From contig NZ_PVNG01000007.1 in NCBI RefSeq assembly GCF_003001935.1, positions 310,001-374,000 of the forward strand: 64,000 nucleotides of DNA. The letters run 5' to 3'. The number at the start of each line of letters is the position of its first letter. The first letter of the stretch is position 1. Below, piece after piece: positions 52,534 to 61,715 of this stretch. The translations under genes were made by a program, and so were the position numbers. Source of the stretch: Nonomuraea fuscirosea. Lineage in GTDB: Bacteria; Actinomycetota; Actinomycetes; Streptosporangiales; Streptosporangiaceae. The notes under the pieces are model-generated. The model saw only the letters and a list, made by a program, of their open reading frames with translations, did no database searches and had not been told where the DNA came from.

Positions 52534-53675
52534 CCGCCGTACGCGTCGTCACCGCCGCGCTGCTCGCCTTCTCCGCACCCGCCGCCGATCCCGTCAGGGA
52601 GCAGCAGAAGTGGGTGCTCGACGCGCTCAACATCGAGCAGGCGTGGGCGGTCACCAAGGGGGAGAACGTCACCGTCGCCGTCGTGGACAGCGCCGTCGAC
52701 GGCAAGATCAAGGAGCTGAAGGGCCGCGTCACCGCCGGCCCCGACATGACCTCGGGCTCGGTCACCCGCGAGCTGCCGCCGGGCCGGCACGGCACCGCCA
52801 TGGCCGCCCTGATCGCGGGTTCGGGCGCGGACGACGGGCTCGTCGGCACCGCGCCGGCCGCCCGCATCCTGTCGCTGCCCATGGTCATCGACGACGAGCC
52901 CATGCTCATCCCGCCGCTGGAGAGCGAGGCGTCGGCGGAGAGCCCGCTGGCGCGCGCCCTCCGCTACGCCGCCAACCACGGCGCCCAGGTGGTCAGCATG
53001 TCGATCGGCTCGTACGGCCCGCTCAGGTCGGAGCGCGAGGCGGTCTCGTACGCGCTCGGCAAGGGCGTCGTGCTGGTCGCGGCCGTGGGCAACGACGGCC
53101 TGACCCAGTACGCCCAGGACAAGGGCACCTCCTACTGGAGCTTCCCGGCCGGCTATCCCGGCGTCATCGGCGTGGCCGCCACCGACAAGCAGGGCCGGCG
53201 GGCCACGTTCAGCAGCGACAACCTGTCCGTGCTGGTCTCCGCGCCCGGCGTGCAGGTGCCGGTGGCCAAGCGCAAGAAGGGTTACGAGCTGTCGGAGGGC
53301 ACCAGTTCGGCCGCCGCGCTGGTGGCGGGCGTGGCCGCGCTGATCAAGTCGCGTTATCCGTCCCTGCCGCCCGAGCAGGTCGCGCAGGCGCTGGCGTCGA
53401 GCGCCAGGGGCCGGCCGGCGGCCGGCTACGACGACAAGACCGGGTTCGGGGTGGTGGACGCCGCCGCCGCGCTGAACGCCGCCGAACGCCTCACGGGCGC
53501 GCAGCGCAGCATCACGCCCGGGATGGACCACTTCGGTCAGGGCGAGGACTCTCCGGTGCCCACCAGACCGGGTCCCGACCCGATGCGGCTGTGGCTGTAC
53601 GGGGGCGGCCTGCTGCTCGCGCTGGTCACGTTCTGCGGCGCGATCGTCGTGCTCAACCAGCGCAAGGAGCCATGA
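52527..53675 (+). CDS. Mycosin-like subtilisin protease, copy 2
   Basis: A 382-residue S8 protease with a short signal (MLTAVRVVTAALLAFSAPAA), Asp54 (VVDSAVDG), His88 (GRHGTAMAA), Asn189 (AAVGND) and Ser260 (EGTSSAAAL), plus a C-terminal membrane helix (LWLYGGGLLLALVTFCGAIV). All catalytic residues are kept. It is only moderately similar to copy 1 outside the motifs, so the duplication is old or the two pairs have separate substrates. Translation is coupled to its partner by the 7-nt overlap. Confidence 0.88.
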   Translation: MLTAVRVVTAALLAFSAPAADPVREQQKWVLDALNIEQAWAVTKGENVTVAVVDSAVDGKIKELKGRVTAGPDMTSGSVTRELPPGRHGTAMAALIAGSGADDGLVGTAPAARILSLPMVIDDEPMLIPPLESEASAESPLARALRYAANHGAQVVSMSIGSYGPLRSEREAVSYALGKGVVLVAAVGNDGLTQYAQDKGTSYWSFPAGYPGVIGVAATDKQGRRATFSSDNLSVLVSAPGVQVPVAKRKKGYELSEGTSSAAALVAGVAALIKSRYPSLPPEQVAQALASSARGRPAAGYDDKTGFGVVDAAAALNAAERLTGAQRSITPGMDHFGQGEDSPVPTRPGPDPMRLWLYGGGLLLALVTFCGAIVVLNQRKEP

Positions 53676-53763
53676 CTGGCCCCATGACAGGCATCGACCA
53701 GGCATAACGGCATGAGGCGAACAGGTTTCTCGTTGCTGGGAAGATCCGCTATGGTCGCGCGTC

Positions 53764-54123
53764 ATGGGATACGAGCTGCGGGTGGTGCGCGAGTCGCCAC
53801 TCGCCTTCGCGGAGCTCGCGAAGGCCATCGCGCCGGCCGGTTTCGAGCTGCGCGGATCTGAGGAGATCGTGGCCGGTCACGGGGGTGGCACGCACTCCGT
53901 CGCCCGCTGGCACGGCCAGCTGGTCGGCGAGCCCGGCTCCGACTGGCAGGTGGCCCAGCTGCTGAGGCTGGCGACCGCGCTCGGCGCCCGGCTCATGGGC
54001 GAGGACGGCGAGGTCTACGCGCTGCGCGACGGCGTCATCGAGGTCTCGACGGGCGGCAGCGTGGTGGAGATCGGAAAGTTCGAGGAGATCATCGACGCGG
54101 GCCCGTCCGCATGGAGCCCGTGA
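53764..54123 (+). CDS. Conserved hypothetical protein
   Basis: A 119-residue soluble protein with strand/helix pattern: ELRVVRESPLAFAELAKAIA, RWHGQLVGEPGSDWQVAQLL, RLATALGARLMGEDGEVYAL. I do not recognise a family. Its last codons overlap the start of the alkyltransferase-like gene (13 bp, or GTGA if the later start is used), so the two are likely co-translated. Confidence 0.65.
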   Translation: MGYELRVVRESPLAFAELAKAIAPAGFELRGSEEIVAGHGGGTHSVARWHGQLVGEPGSDWQVAQLLRLATALGARLMGEDGEVYALRDGVIEVSTGGSVVEIGKFEEIIDAGPSAWSP

Positions 54124-54425
54124 ACCCGTTCGCCGAGCGGGTGCTCGACGTGGTCGAGCGCATTCCGCCCGGCAAGGTCATGGCGTACGGCGACATCGCC
54201 GAATATCTCGGCGAGGGCGGCCCCCGGCAGGTGGGCAAGGTCATGTCCACGTGGGGCGGCGGCGTGCCGTGGTGGCGCGTCGTCCACGCGGACGGCACCG
54301 CCGCGGCCCCTGACCACCTGCGACGCTGCCTGGACCACTGGCGCGACGAGGGCACTCCGCTGCGCGGAGAGCGGGTGGACATGCGCCTGGCCCGGTGGGA
54401 CGGGCGTTCAGCCGATTTTCAGTAA
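54111..54425 (+). CDS. Alkyltransferase-like (ATL) DNA-repair protein
   Basis: A 104-residue MGMT-fold protein. It has the O6-alkylguanine-binding helix-turn-helix (PPGKVMAYGDIAEYLG, PRQVGKVMST) but the alkyl-acceptor PCHR is replaced by PWWRVV, so it cannot take up the alkyl group. ATL proteins of this kind bind O6-alkylguanine and pass it to nucleotide-excision repair. The mycobacterial relative is Rv3204 by recall. ATG at 54111; the GTG at 54120 overlaps the preceding stop (GTGA) and is a possible start. Confidence 0.88.
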   Translation: MEPVNPFAERVLDVVERIPPGKVMAYGDIAEYLGEGGPRQVGKVMSTWGGGVPWWRVVHADGTAAAPDHLRRCLDHWRDEGTPLRGERVDMRLARWDGRSADFQ

Positions 54426-54528
54426 CCAACGTGACCTGCACTTTCTCCAATACGGCGATTCTGTGACATGTGACTCCCATTACCATGGGCAAAACACTGA
54501 TGGCGGCCCGAAAGGCGGTGCCACCCCT

Positions 54529-57381
54529 ATGGCCACCGGCGTCACAGCCCAAAGCCAGGGCGGCGATTCGCTCGCCGACCGCCTGAAGGCTGTCCAGGAT
54601 CTCTGTGATCGTGGCGAGCCTTTTGCAGCGGTCATGCGAGCCGTCGGCCCAGGCGGCCGCGACGCGGCATTCGACACCGAGGTGCTCAGCAACCACCTCG
54701 GCGCGCGCATCGAGCTGGCGGTCAAACGCGGCCCCGCGCGGCGGCGCGAGATGCTCGACCTCATCCGCCCGTACCTCGCGGGCGTGGACGCCGGCGTCAA
54801 ACGCGACCTGCCGGTCGCGCGCCGCGTCCTGTGCCACCTGATCGAGACCCGCCCCGACGAGGAACTCGTCGACGGCGAGACGCTCGCCAAGGTGGTGGCC
54901 GCGGCGGCGGAGCCGTCCAAGCGCATCCGCAAGGGCCTGCGCTGGTACGCCGACCTGCCCTTCCGCGACGAACTGCCGCCCGACCTCTACCGCCTGCGGC
55001 GCGCCGACCTGGTGCCCGTCACCCACATCGACGACATCGTCTGGGCCGACGGCAAGCTGCGCGTGACCGGCTTCGCCTACCTGGCGGGGCTGTCGGTCCG
55101 CAGCCGCAGGTTCAACCGGGCGACCGTGGTGCTGCGCGGGCCGCGCTGGTTGCCGCCGATCCGGATGCGCACCCGTCGCGTACTGGCCCCCGAGGCCACC
55201 CACGGGGCGCGCGAGCCCGGCTGCAACTACGACTGGTCCGGCTTCAACGCCGAGCTGAGCACGTGGCCGCTGCGCTGGCGCGGCGCCGTGCGCAGCGTGG
55301 TCTCGGGCGTGCGCCGCCGCATGCGGCACCGCCCGTCCGTGCCGGACGCCACGACGTGGCGGGCCGAGATCGTGTTCTGGAGCCGGGGCGCGCGGGCCAC
55401 GGGCCTGCTGCGCGGCTCCTCGATCGGCCGTCCCGAGCGGCCCGCCGGGCTCAAGCTGAAGCCCGGCTGGTGGGTCAGGCCGGTCTGGACCTCCGACCGG
55501 GCGCTGCAGGTCGTGCTCCAGCCCAACAGGGCCGAGCTGACCGGCGTGACGCTCGACGGCGAGCACCTCGAACTGAAGATCTCCCTGCCCGGCCGCCAGG
55601 TCACCAAGGGTCACGCCAGGCTGGGCGGTCACCGCATCGCCGCCGACTTCACCCCGTCGGGCGACGGCACCGAGGTCAAGGTCGGGCTGGCCGTGCCCGC
55701 GCTGCTGCAGGAGAAGGACGGGCGGCGGCTCTGGGTCGAGCCCAAGGGCGACCCGGCGGCCTCCGTCATGCTGGCCGACCTGGTGGAGACCCGCACGCCC
55801 GTGGGCGACCGCGAGATCACCGTGCTCGGCGACCGGCGTGACCGGGTCGTGGTCTCCGCCCACCGCATCCGCCCGGTGATCACCTCGGCGGTCTGGGAGG
55901 GCCCGGCGCTCGTCCTGCGCGGCGACTATCCCGACGCGCCAGGGCCCCGCACGCTCACGCTGCGGCACCGGTCGGGGCTGTCCTACTGGCTGCCCATGGA
56001 GCGCTCCGGGCAGAACTTCACCGTACGGGTGGAGCCGGCCTCGATGGACCGCTTCGGCGAGGCCGTCCCGCTGTCCTCGGGCACCTGGAACATGTCGCTG
56101 CGCCATCCGTCGGGCGAGATCGTCCCGCTGCGGATGGACCACGCGGCCCTGGGCGGCCTGGACGAGGAGCCGCGCACGCTCGGCGGCCACCTCTACCGGA
56201 TGATCTCCACCCGCTTCGACGTCCCGGTGATCACCGTCGAGGAGGACCGTCCCGCGCAGGAGCGCGGCGTCGCGGGCACCCACGTCCTGCGCCGCGTCTT
56301 CTACCCGGCCCAGCGCACCGAGCCGCTGCGCGAGGCCACCGTGTACGTGGTCAACGACGGACGGCTCTACGCCGACAGCGTCCGCGCCATCTACGAGGAG
56401 CGGCTGCGCAGGGGAGACGACAGCGAGCACCTGTGGGTGGTCAAGGACGGCGCGTTCGTGCCGCCCGGCGGCGCGACCGTCATCAGGGCCGGCAGCCGCG
56501 AGCACCACGAGGCGCTGGCCAGGTCCCGCCACATCATCACCAACTCGTTCCTGCCCGTGTGGTTCCGCGCCCGCGAGGACCAGGTGGTGGTGCAGACGTG
56601 GCACGGCACCCCGGCCAAGCTCATCGGCGGCGACCAGTCGCACATGAAGCGCGACCCGAGGCCGCCGATCTGGCACCGCCAGGTGGCCGAGGTACGCGGG
56701 TGGGACCTGCTGCTGTCGCAGTCGCCGTGGGCCACGCCGGTGCTGCGCAAGGCGTTCGGCTACAAGGGCGAGATCCTGGAGAGCGGCCTGCCCCGCAACG
56801 ACGTGCTCAACTCGCCCGACAGGGACGCGCTGACCGCGGCCGTGCGCGAGCGGCTGGGCCTGGCCGAGGGCAAGCGGGTGGTGCTGTACGCGCCGACGTG
56901 GCGCGACTACGACCGCAAGAACGCGATGGTCAAGCTCGACCTGGCCAAGGCCCGCGAGGCGCTGGGCGCCGACCACGAGATCCTGGTCCGCGCCCATCCG
57001 ATGCAGGCCGCCCCGGCCGTCCCTGACATCGCCCGCGACGTCACGACATATCCGGATATCGCGGATCTGTTGCTGGTGGCCGACGTGCTGGTGACCGACT
57101 ACTCCTCGGTCATGTTCGACTTCGCCGCCACCGGCAAGCCGATCGTGCTGTACGGCTACGACCTGGCGAAATACTCCTCGAAGCGCGGCCTCTACATCGA
57201 CCTGCCCGAGCAGGCGCCGGGGCCGCTGCTCTCGACGTCGGCCGACGTGGTCGACGCGCTGCGCTCGATCGACGAGGTGGCGGCGGCCCACGCCGACCGC
57301 TACGACGCCTTCCGTGCCACGTTCGCGCCCCGCGACGACGGCAAGGCCACGGCCCGGGTGGTGGACCACCTCTTCTCCTGA
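54529..57381 (+). CDS. CDP-glycerol glycerophosphotransferase family protein
   Basis: A 950-residue protein, soluble by sequence. Residues 1-580 are beta-rich modules of unknown role (IDDIVWADGKLRVTGFAYLA, LKLKPGWWVRPVW, ALVLRGDYPDAPGPRTL). The C-terminal 370 residues are the Glyphos_transf domain used for poly(glycerol-phosphate) wall teichoic acid or similar: ITNSFLPVWFR, VVQTWHGTPAKLIGGDQ, VVLYAPTWRDY, HEILVRAHPM and TDYSSVMFDFAATGKP. ATG at 54529. A hairpin follows. Actinomycetes often use such enzymes for glycopolymers of the wall. Confidence 0.88.
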   Translation: MATGVTAQSQGGDSLADRLKAVQDLCDRGEPFAAVMRAVGPGGRDAAFDTEVLSNHLGARIELAVKRGPARRREMLDLIRPYLAGVDAGVKRDLPVARRVLCHLIETRPDEELVDGETLAKVVAAAAEPSKRIRKGLRWYADLPFRDELPPDLYRLRRADLVPVTHIDDIVWADGKLRVTGFAYLAGLSVRSRRFNRATVVLRGPRWLPPIRMRTRRVLAPEATHGAREPGCNYDWSGFNAELSTWPLRWRGAVRSVVSGVRRRMRHRPSVPDATTWRAEIVFWSRGARATGLLRGSSIGRPERPAGLKLKPGWWVRPVWTSDRALQVVLQPNRAELTGVTLDGEHLELKISLPGRQVTKGHARLGGHRIAADFTPSGDGTEVKVGLAVPALLQEKDGRRLWVEPKGDPAASVMLADLVETRTPVGDREITVLGDRRDRVVVSAHRIRPVITSAVWEGPALVLRGDYPDAPGPRTLTLRHRSGLSYWLPMERSGQNFTVRVEPASMDRFGEAVPLSSGTWNMSLRHPSGEIVPLRMDHAALGGLDEEPRTLGGHLYRMISTRFDVPVITVEEDRPAQERGVAGTHVLRRVFYPAQRTEPLREATVYVVNDGRLYADSVRAIYEERLRRGDDSEHLWVVKDGAFVPPGGATVIRAGSREHHEALARSRHIITNSFLPVWFRAREDQVVVQTWHGTPAKLIGGDQSHMKRDPRPPIWHRQVAEVRGWDLLLSQSPWATPVLRKAFGYKGEILESGLPRNDVLNSPDRDALTAAVRERLGLAEGKRVVLYAPTWRDYDRKNAMVKLDLAKAREALGADHEILVRAHPMQAAPAVPDIARDVTTYPDIADLLLVADVLVTDYSSVMFDFAATGKPIVLYGYDLAKYSSKRGLYIDLPEQAPGPLLSTSADVVDALRSIDEVAAAHADRYDAFRATFAPRDDGKATARVVDHLFS

Positions 57382-57391
57382 CGCCGGGCAG

Positions 57392-57413
57392 GCCCCGCCC
57401 GCGAGGGCGGGGC
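57392..57413. terminator. Bidirectional terminator
   Basis: GCCCCGCCC and GGGCGGGGC form a perfect 9-bp stem with a GCGA tetraloop, between the convergent stops of the glycerophosphotransferase and Nudix genes. Confidence 0.75.
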
Positions 57414-57426
57414 TCGCCCGTGACGC

Positions 57427-58056
57427 TCAGAAGAGCTCGGGCAGGTCGTCGGGCAGCACGTATCTCCGGCCCGGGTCGTAGTCCAGGCCGAAGGCCCCCG
57501 GCTTCGCGCCGCCGGGAGGCCGCCCGCCCGGCAGGTGCTCGACCAGCACGTAGAGCAGCGCCGAGATGCTGGTGGCGCAGACCATCTCACCGCTGTCGAT
57601 CAGCTTGCGGACCTGCGCGAGCCGCACCCACTCCACCCGCTCGGCCTCCCACGGGTCCGACGGGGGCCCGATGTGGGTGGCCGACTCTCCCCGGTAGACG
57701 TGGTGCAGGCTGTCGGAGACACCGTTGCTCGGCTGCACGCCCATCAGCGGGCGCAGCGGCCCGGGACGCCAGCCGGTCTCCTCCTCGAACTCGCGCGCGG
57801 CGGCGGCCTGTGGCGTCTCGCCCTCCTCCACCTGCCCGAGCGGGATCTCCCACGCCCAGCTGTCGGTGATGAAGCGGTGGCGCCAGATGAGCAGCACCCG
57901 ATCGTGGTCGTCGGTCACCACGGCGCCCGCGGCCGGAGCCGTGCGCAGCAGCCGGTGGTCGAGCCGGCTCCCGTCGGGCAGTTCCACATCCGCCACGCGG
58001 ACGTCCAGCCATGGATCGCGATAGAGCGACTTCTCCGAGTGGACCTGCCAGCGCAT
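57427..58056 (-). CDS. Nudix hydrolase (ADP-ribose pyrophosphatase type)
   Basis: A 209-residue Nudix protein. The box is complete: GQVEEGETPQAAAAREFEEE followed by TGW. The N-terminal strand part (SLYRDPWLDVRVADVELPDG) and LLIWRHRFITDSWAWEIPLG are typical of the ADPRase subgroup, though the substrate is not proven. The ATG at 58056 follows GGGGGG; a GTG at 58074 is in frame. It diverges from the adnA-like gene. Confidence 0.88.
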   Translation of the reverse strand: MRWQVHSEKSLYRDPWLDVRVADVELPDGSRLDHRLLRTAPAAGAVVTDDHDRVLLIWRHRFITDSWAWEIPLGQVEEGETPQAAAAREFEEETGWRPGPLRPLMGVQPSNGVSDSLHHVYRGESATHIGPPSDPWEAERVEWVRLAQVRKLIDSGEMVCATSISALLYVLVEHLPGGRPPGGAKPGAFGLDYDPGRRYVLPDDLPELF

Positions 58057-58286
58057 GCGCTCAACCCCCCGCACAAGGCGAATATTGACCCTACGCTACA
58101 AGTCTTCACTCTCCGTGAGAGGGGCAAATCGCCGGAGCGACCGGCCCATCATGACGCTGCTGGCGAACATCGCCACCGGCGTGTCACGAGAAATCCGGCA
58201 TCTCCCTCGATAACGTAGGCGGATCTCCCAGGGAGACCGGGCAAGTCGGCACGATCTACCCCTGTGGTCTGGTGGAATCTAGTGCT

Positions 58287-61200
58287 GTGAGTGCTCAGAC
58301 CTGGCGGTTGGTGCGACGAGGGGGCGGGGGGCCCGCTGCGCCTCCTGTGCTGGATGAGCACCAGCGTGCCGTGGTGGCCCATCAGGGCGGCCCGCTGCTC
58401 GTTCTCGCAGGTCCAGGCACCGGCAAGACCACCACGATCGTCGAGAGCGTGGTCGAGCGGATCGAGCGGCGCGGCGTCGACCCCGAGCGCGTGCTCATCC
58501 TCACCTTCAGCCGCAAGGCCGCGGAGGAGCTGCGCCGGCGCGTCACCGGCCGTCTGCGCCGCACCACCCGCTCCCCCCTCGCCCTGACCTTCCACTCCTA
58601 CGCCTACGCGCTGCTGCGCCGCGAGTGCCTGCTGGCGGGCAAGGCCCCGCCGCGCCTGCTCACCGGCCCCGAGCAGCTGCTGGAGATCCGCCGGCTGCTC
58701 CACGGCGAGCTGGAGCGGGGCGCGCCCGACTGGCCCGCCTCGCTGCGCGAGCCGCTCAAGACGCGCGGCTTCGCCGAGGAGCTGCGCGACTTCCTGTCCA
58801 GGGCCAACGAGCGCGGGCTGGACGCCGAGCGGCTGGTGGCGCTCGGCCGGCTGCACGGGCGCGCCGACTGGGCCGCGGCCGGGCGCTTCTCCGAGCGCTA
58901 CCAGGACCGCTTCGACCTGGCCCCCGAGGAGACCTACGACTACGCCGAGCTGGTCGGGGCGGCCTCCGCACTGCTGACCGACCCGGAGGTGCGCGAGCGC
59001 GAGCGGGCCGCGCACGACGTGGTGTTCGTCGACGAATACCAGGACACCGACCCGGCCCAGGAGCTGCTGCTGGCCCAGCTCGCCGGCGACGGCCGCGACC
59101 TGGTCGCGGTGGGCGACCCCGACCAGTCGATCTACGGGTTCAGAGGCGCCGACGTGCACGGCATCATGAAGTTCCCCGAGCGGTTCAAGACGCGCGACGG
59201 GCGCGAGGCGCCGGTGCTGGCGCTGCGGGTGTGCCGCAGGAGCGGGGCCGACCTGCTGGAGGCGTCCCGCCGGGTGGCGGCCAGGCTGCCGGTCGCGCCC
59301 GCGCCCGAGCACGACCAGCGGCACGGTCACCGCGACCTGGTGCCGCTGCCCGACGCCGACGCGGGCGACGTGCGGGTGCTGCTGGCCGACAGCGTCAGCC
59401 AGGAGGCCGCGATCGTGGCCGACACGCTGCGCCGCGCCCACCTGATCGACGGGGTGCCGTGGCACCGGATGGCGGTGCTGGTCCGCTCGGCCCGCCGCCA
59501 GGTGCCGCTGCTGCGGCGGGCGCTGGTCAACGCCGGGGTGCCGACGATGATCGCGGGCGACGAGGTGCCGATCGCGCAGGAGCCCGGCGTGCGGCCGCTG
59601 CTCACCATGCTCCGCGTGGCGCTGGATCCGGCCGAGCTCGACGAGGGGGTGGCCGAGGAACTGCTGACGGGGCCGCTCGGGGGCACCGACATGATCGGTG
59701 TACGCCGCCTGCGCCGCGCCCTCAAGATCGCCGAGAACGAGGCCGTACAGGCGGGCGACACGGGCACCGGCGACGAGCCCGGCACCGGCGAGGAGACCGG
59801 CGAGGAGGCCGGCCCGGGTGGTGAGGCGAGCGCCGGCGTTGACACCGGCGACGGCCCTGAGTCTGGCGACGACCCTGAGCTCGGCAGCGGCGACGAGCCG
59901 GGCGGTGGCGAACCGGGCGGTGGCGAATCGGGCGGCGGTGAACCGGGCGGCGGTGAACCGGGCGGCGGTGAACCGGGCGGCGGTGAGGAGGAGGCGGAGG
60001 TGCCGTCTCGGAGTGGGGCACGGTCTTCTGGGGAGTTGCTCGTCGCGGCGATCAAGGACGTGCGGGAGCTGACCCGGATCGAGCCCCACGTGGCGCTGCC
60101 GGCCGAGCGGGTGGCGAAGCTGCTGGCCACCGCGCGCGAGGCCGCCAGGCAGCAGGGCACCGCCGAAGACCTCCTGTGGGCCGTCTGGGACGGCAGCGGC
60201 CTGGCCGGGCGGTGGGGCGAGCTGAGCCTGTCGGGCGGCCCCAGGGGCGCGCAGGCCGACCGCGACCTCGACGCCGTCGTGGCGCTGTTCGACCACGCGG
60301 CCAAGTTCGTCGACCGCATGCCCATGGCGGGCCCCGAGGTGTTCATCGACGACCTGGCCGCCCAGGAGATCCCCGGCGACACGCTGGCCGACCGCGCCCC
60401 CGACGGCGACGCCGTGCGCGTGCTGACCGCCCACCGTTCCAAGGGCCTGGAGTGGGACGTCGTGGTGGTGGCGGGCGTGCAGGAGGGCGTCTGGCCCGAC
60501 CTGCGCCTGCGCGGCTCCATGCTGGGCGTGGAGGACCTGGTGGAGGTGGTCGAGGGCGCCAAGCCCAACGCCGCCTCGCTGGCCTCCAAGCTGCTGGCGG
60601 AGGAGCGCAGGCTGTTCTACGTGGCCGCCACCAGGGCCAGGCGCAGGCTCGTGGTCACCGCCGTGGGCGGGGAGGACACCGACGAGCGGCCGTCCAGGTT
60701 CCTGTCGGAGCTGATGCCGGGCGCGGTCGAGTCGGCCACGGTCGACGACCGGGCCCGCTGGCTCACCATGTCCGCGCTGGTGGCCGACCTGCGCAGCGCG
60801 GTGACCGACCCCACCAGACCGGCCGTGGTGCGCAGGCGGGCGGCGCGGCAGCTGGCCCGCCTGGCCGCGGCCGGGGTCCAGGGCGCCCACCCCAACGACT
60901 GGTACGCCCTGACCCCCATCTCCGACGACCGCCCGCTGAGCTGGCCCGGCGACATCGTGAACATCTCACCGTCGGCGGTCGAGAGCTTCACCAAGTGCGG
61001 CCTGCGCTGGCTCCTGGAGACGGCGGTGGGTGCGGCCGGCACCAGCACCGCGCAGGGACTGGGCAACATCATCCACGCCCTGGCCGTGCTGGCCGCCACC
61101 GACCTGCCCAGCGAGGACCTGCTGGGCGACCGCCTCGACCAGATCTGGAACGAGCTCGACTTCGGCGGCGTCTGGTACAACCGCAAGCAGCGCCAGGTGG

Positions 61201-61715
61201 CCGAGCAGATGATCGGCAAGTTCCTGCGCTGGCACAAGGAGAATCCGCGCGAGCTGGTGGCCCTGGAGGAGGCGTTCACGGCGATGGTGTCGGAGGGCGT
61301 GCAGATCAAGGGCCGGGTCGACCGCGTCGAGCGCGACTCGGAGAACCGGGCGGTGATCATCGACCTCAAGACGGGCGGCTCCAAGCCCAAGGCGGGCGAC
61401 CTCGACCGGCACCCGCAGCTCGGCGTCTACCAGCTGGCCGCGCTGCTGGGCGCGTTCGCCAGGCACGGCATGACCGAGCCCGGCGGGGCGGCGCTGCTCC
61501 AGCTCGGCAAGGCTGCGGGTAAACATGACGCTCTGGAGCAGCAGCAGGGCGCGCTGGCCGACGACAAGGATCCGGGCTGGGCCAAGGACCTGGTCGACAC
61601 GGTGGCGATCGGCATGTCGGGGCCGTTCTTCCAGGCGAAGGTCAACGACGGCTGCCGTACGTGCGCGGCCAGGGCCAGTTGCCCGGTCAACGACAACGGG
61701 GGCCAGGTGTGCTGA
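58287..61715 (+). CDS. adnA: AdnA-like helicase-nuclease subunit (UvrD/Rep family with C-terminal PD-(D/E)XK nuclease)
   Basis: About 1142 residues; an earlier GTG at 58272 adds five. Helicase motifs: Walker A LAGPGTGKTTT, Ia LTFSRKAAEELRRR, II VDEYQDTDPAQ, III GDPDQSIYGFRGAD, V VLTAHRSKGLEWDVV and VI YVAATRARRRLVV. The C-terminus holds the nuclease (KGRVDRVERD, VIIDLKTGG) and Fe-S cysteines (KCGLRW, CRTCAARASC). With AdnB it resects double-strand breaks. A Gly/Glu/Pro-rich insert (about residues 485-575) interrupts the helicase, see the repeat entry. The stop overlaps the next start by GTGCTGA. Confidence 0.92.
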   Translation: MSAQTWRLVRRGGGGPAAPPVLDEHQRAVVAHQGGPLLVLAGPGTGKTTTIVESVVERIERRGVDPERVLILTFSRKAAEELRRRVTGRLRRTTRSPLALTFHSYAYALLRRECLLAGKAPPRLLTGPEQLLEIRRLLHGELERGAPDWPASLREPLKTRGFAEELRDFLSRANERGLDAERLVALGRLHGRADWAAAGRFSERYQDRFDLAPEETYDYAELVGAASALLTDPEVRERERAAHDVVFVDEYQDTDPAQELLLAQLAGDGRDLVAVGDPDQSIYGFRGADVHGIMKFPERFKTRDGREAPVLALRVCRRSGADLLEASRRVAARLPVAPAPEHDQRHGHRDLVPLPDADAGDVRVLLADSVSQEAAIVADTLRRAHLIDGVPWHRMAVLVRSARRQVPLLRRALVNAGVPTMIAGDEVPIAQEPGVRPLLTMLRVALDPAELDEGVAEELLTGPLGGTDMIGVRRLRRALKIAENEAVQAGDTGTGDEPGTGEETGEEAGPGGEASAGVDTGDGPESGDDPELGSGDEPGGGEPGGGESGGGEPGGGEPGGGEPGGGEEEAEVPSRSGARSSGELLVAAIKDVRELTRIEPHVALPAERVAKLLATAREAARQQGTAEDLLWAVWDGSGLAGRWGELSLSGGPRGAQADRDLDAVVALFDHAAKFVDRMPMAGPEVFIDDLAAQEIPGDTLADRAPDGDAVRVLTAHRSKGLEWDVVVVAGVQEGVWPDLRLRGSMLGVEDLVEVVEGAKPNAASLASKLLAEERRLFYVAATRARRRLVVTAVGGEDTDERPSRFLSELMPGAVESATVDDRARWLTMSALVADLRSAVTDPTRPAVVRRRAARQLARLAAAGVQGAHPNDWYALTPISDDRPLSWPGDIVNISPSAVESFTKCGLRWLLETAVGAAGTSTAQGLGNIIHALAVLAATDLPSEDLLGDRLDQIWNELDFGGVWYNRKQRQVAEQMIGKFLRWHKENPRELVALEEAFTAMVSEGVQIKGRVDRVERDSENRAVIIDLKTGGSKPKAGDLDRHPQLGVYQLAALLGAFARHGMTEPGGAALLQLGKAAGKHDALEQQQGALADDKDPGWAKDLVDTVAIGMSGPFFQAKVNDGCRTCAARASCPVNDNGGQVC
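59895..59984 (+). repeat. 15-bp in-frame tandem repeat (EPGGG) in adnA
   Basis: Six 15-bp units (GAACCGGGCGGCGGT or close variants) encode E-P/S-G-G-G. They lie at the end of a longer Gly/Asp/Glu-rich stretch (about 59755-60005) that links two helicase subdomains. Copy number is likely to vary. Confidence 0.9.

Noticed and set aside
49569..53675. A type VII (ESX) secretion locus
   Set aside because: Only mycosin-like proteases are present; no EccB, EccC, EccD, EccE or WXG100 gene occurs in the window.
54241..57369. A 1042-codon open frame on the minus strand
   Set aside because: It is antisense to the glycerophosphotransferase gene, rich in His/Arg/Gly/Ala with no domain, and explained by third-position GC in the real gene.
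58149..60890. A 913-codon minus-strand open frame
   Set aside because: Antisense to adnA; low-complexity composition and no motifs. The plus strand carries all UvrD helicase motifs.
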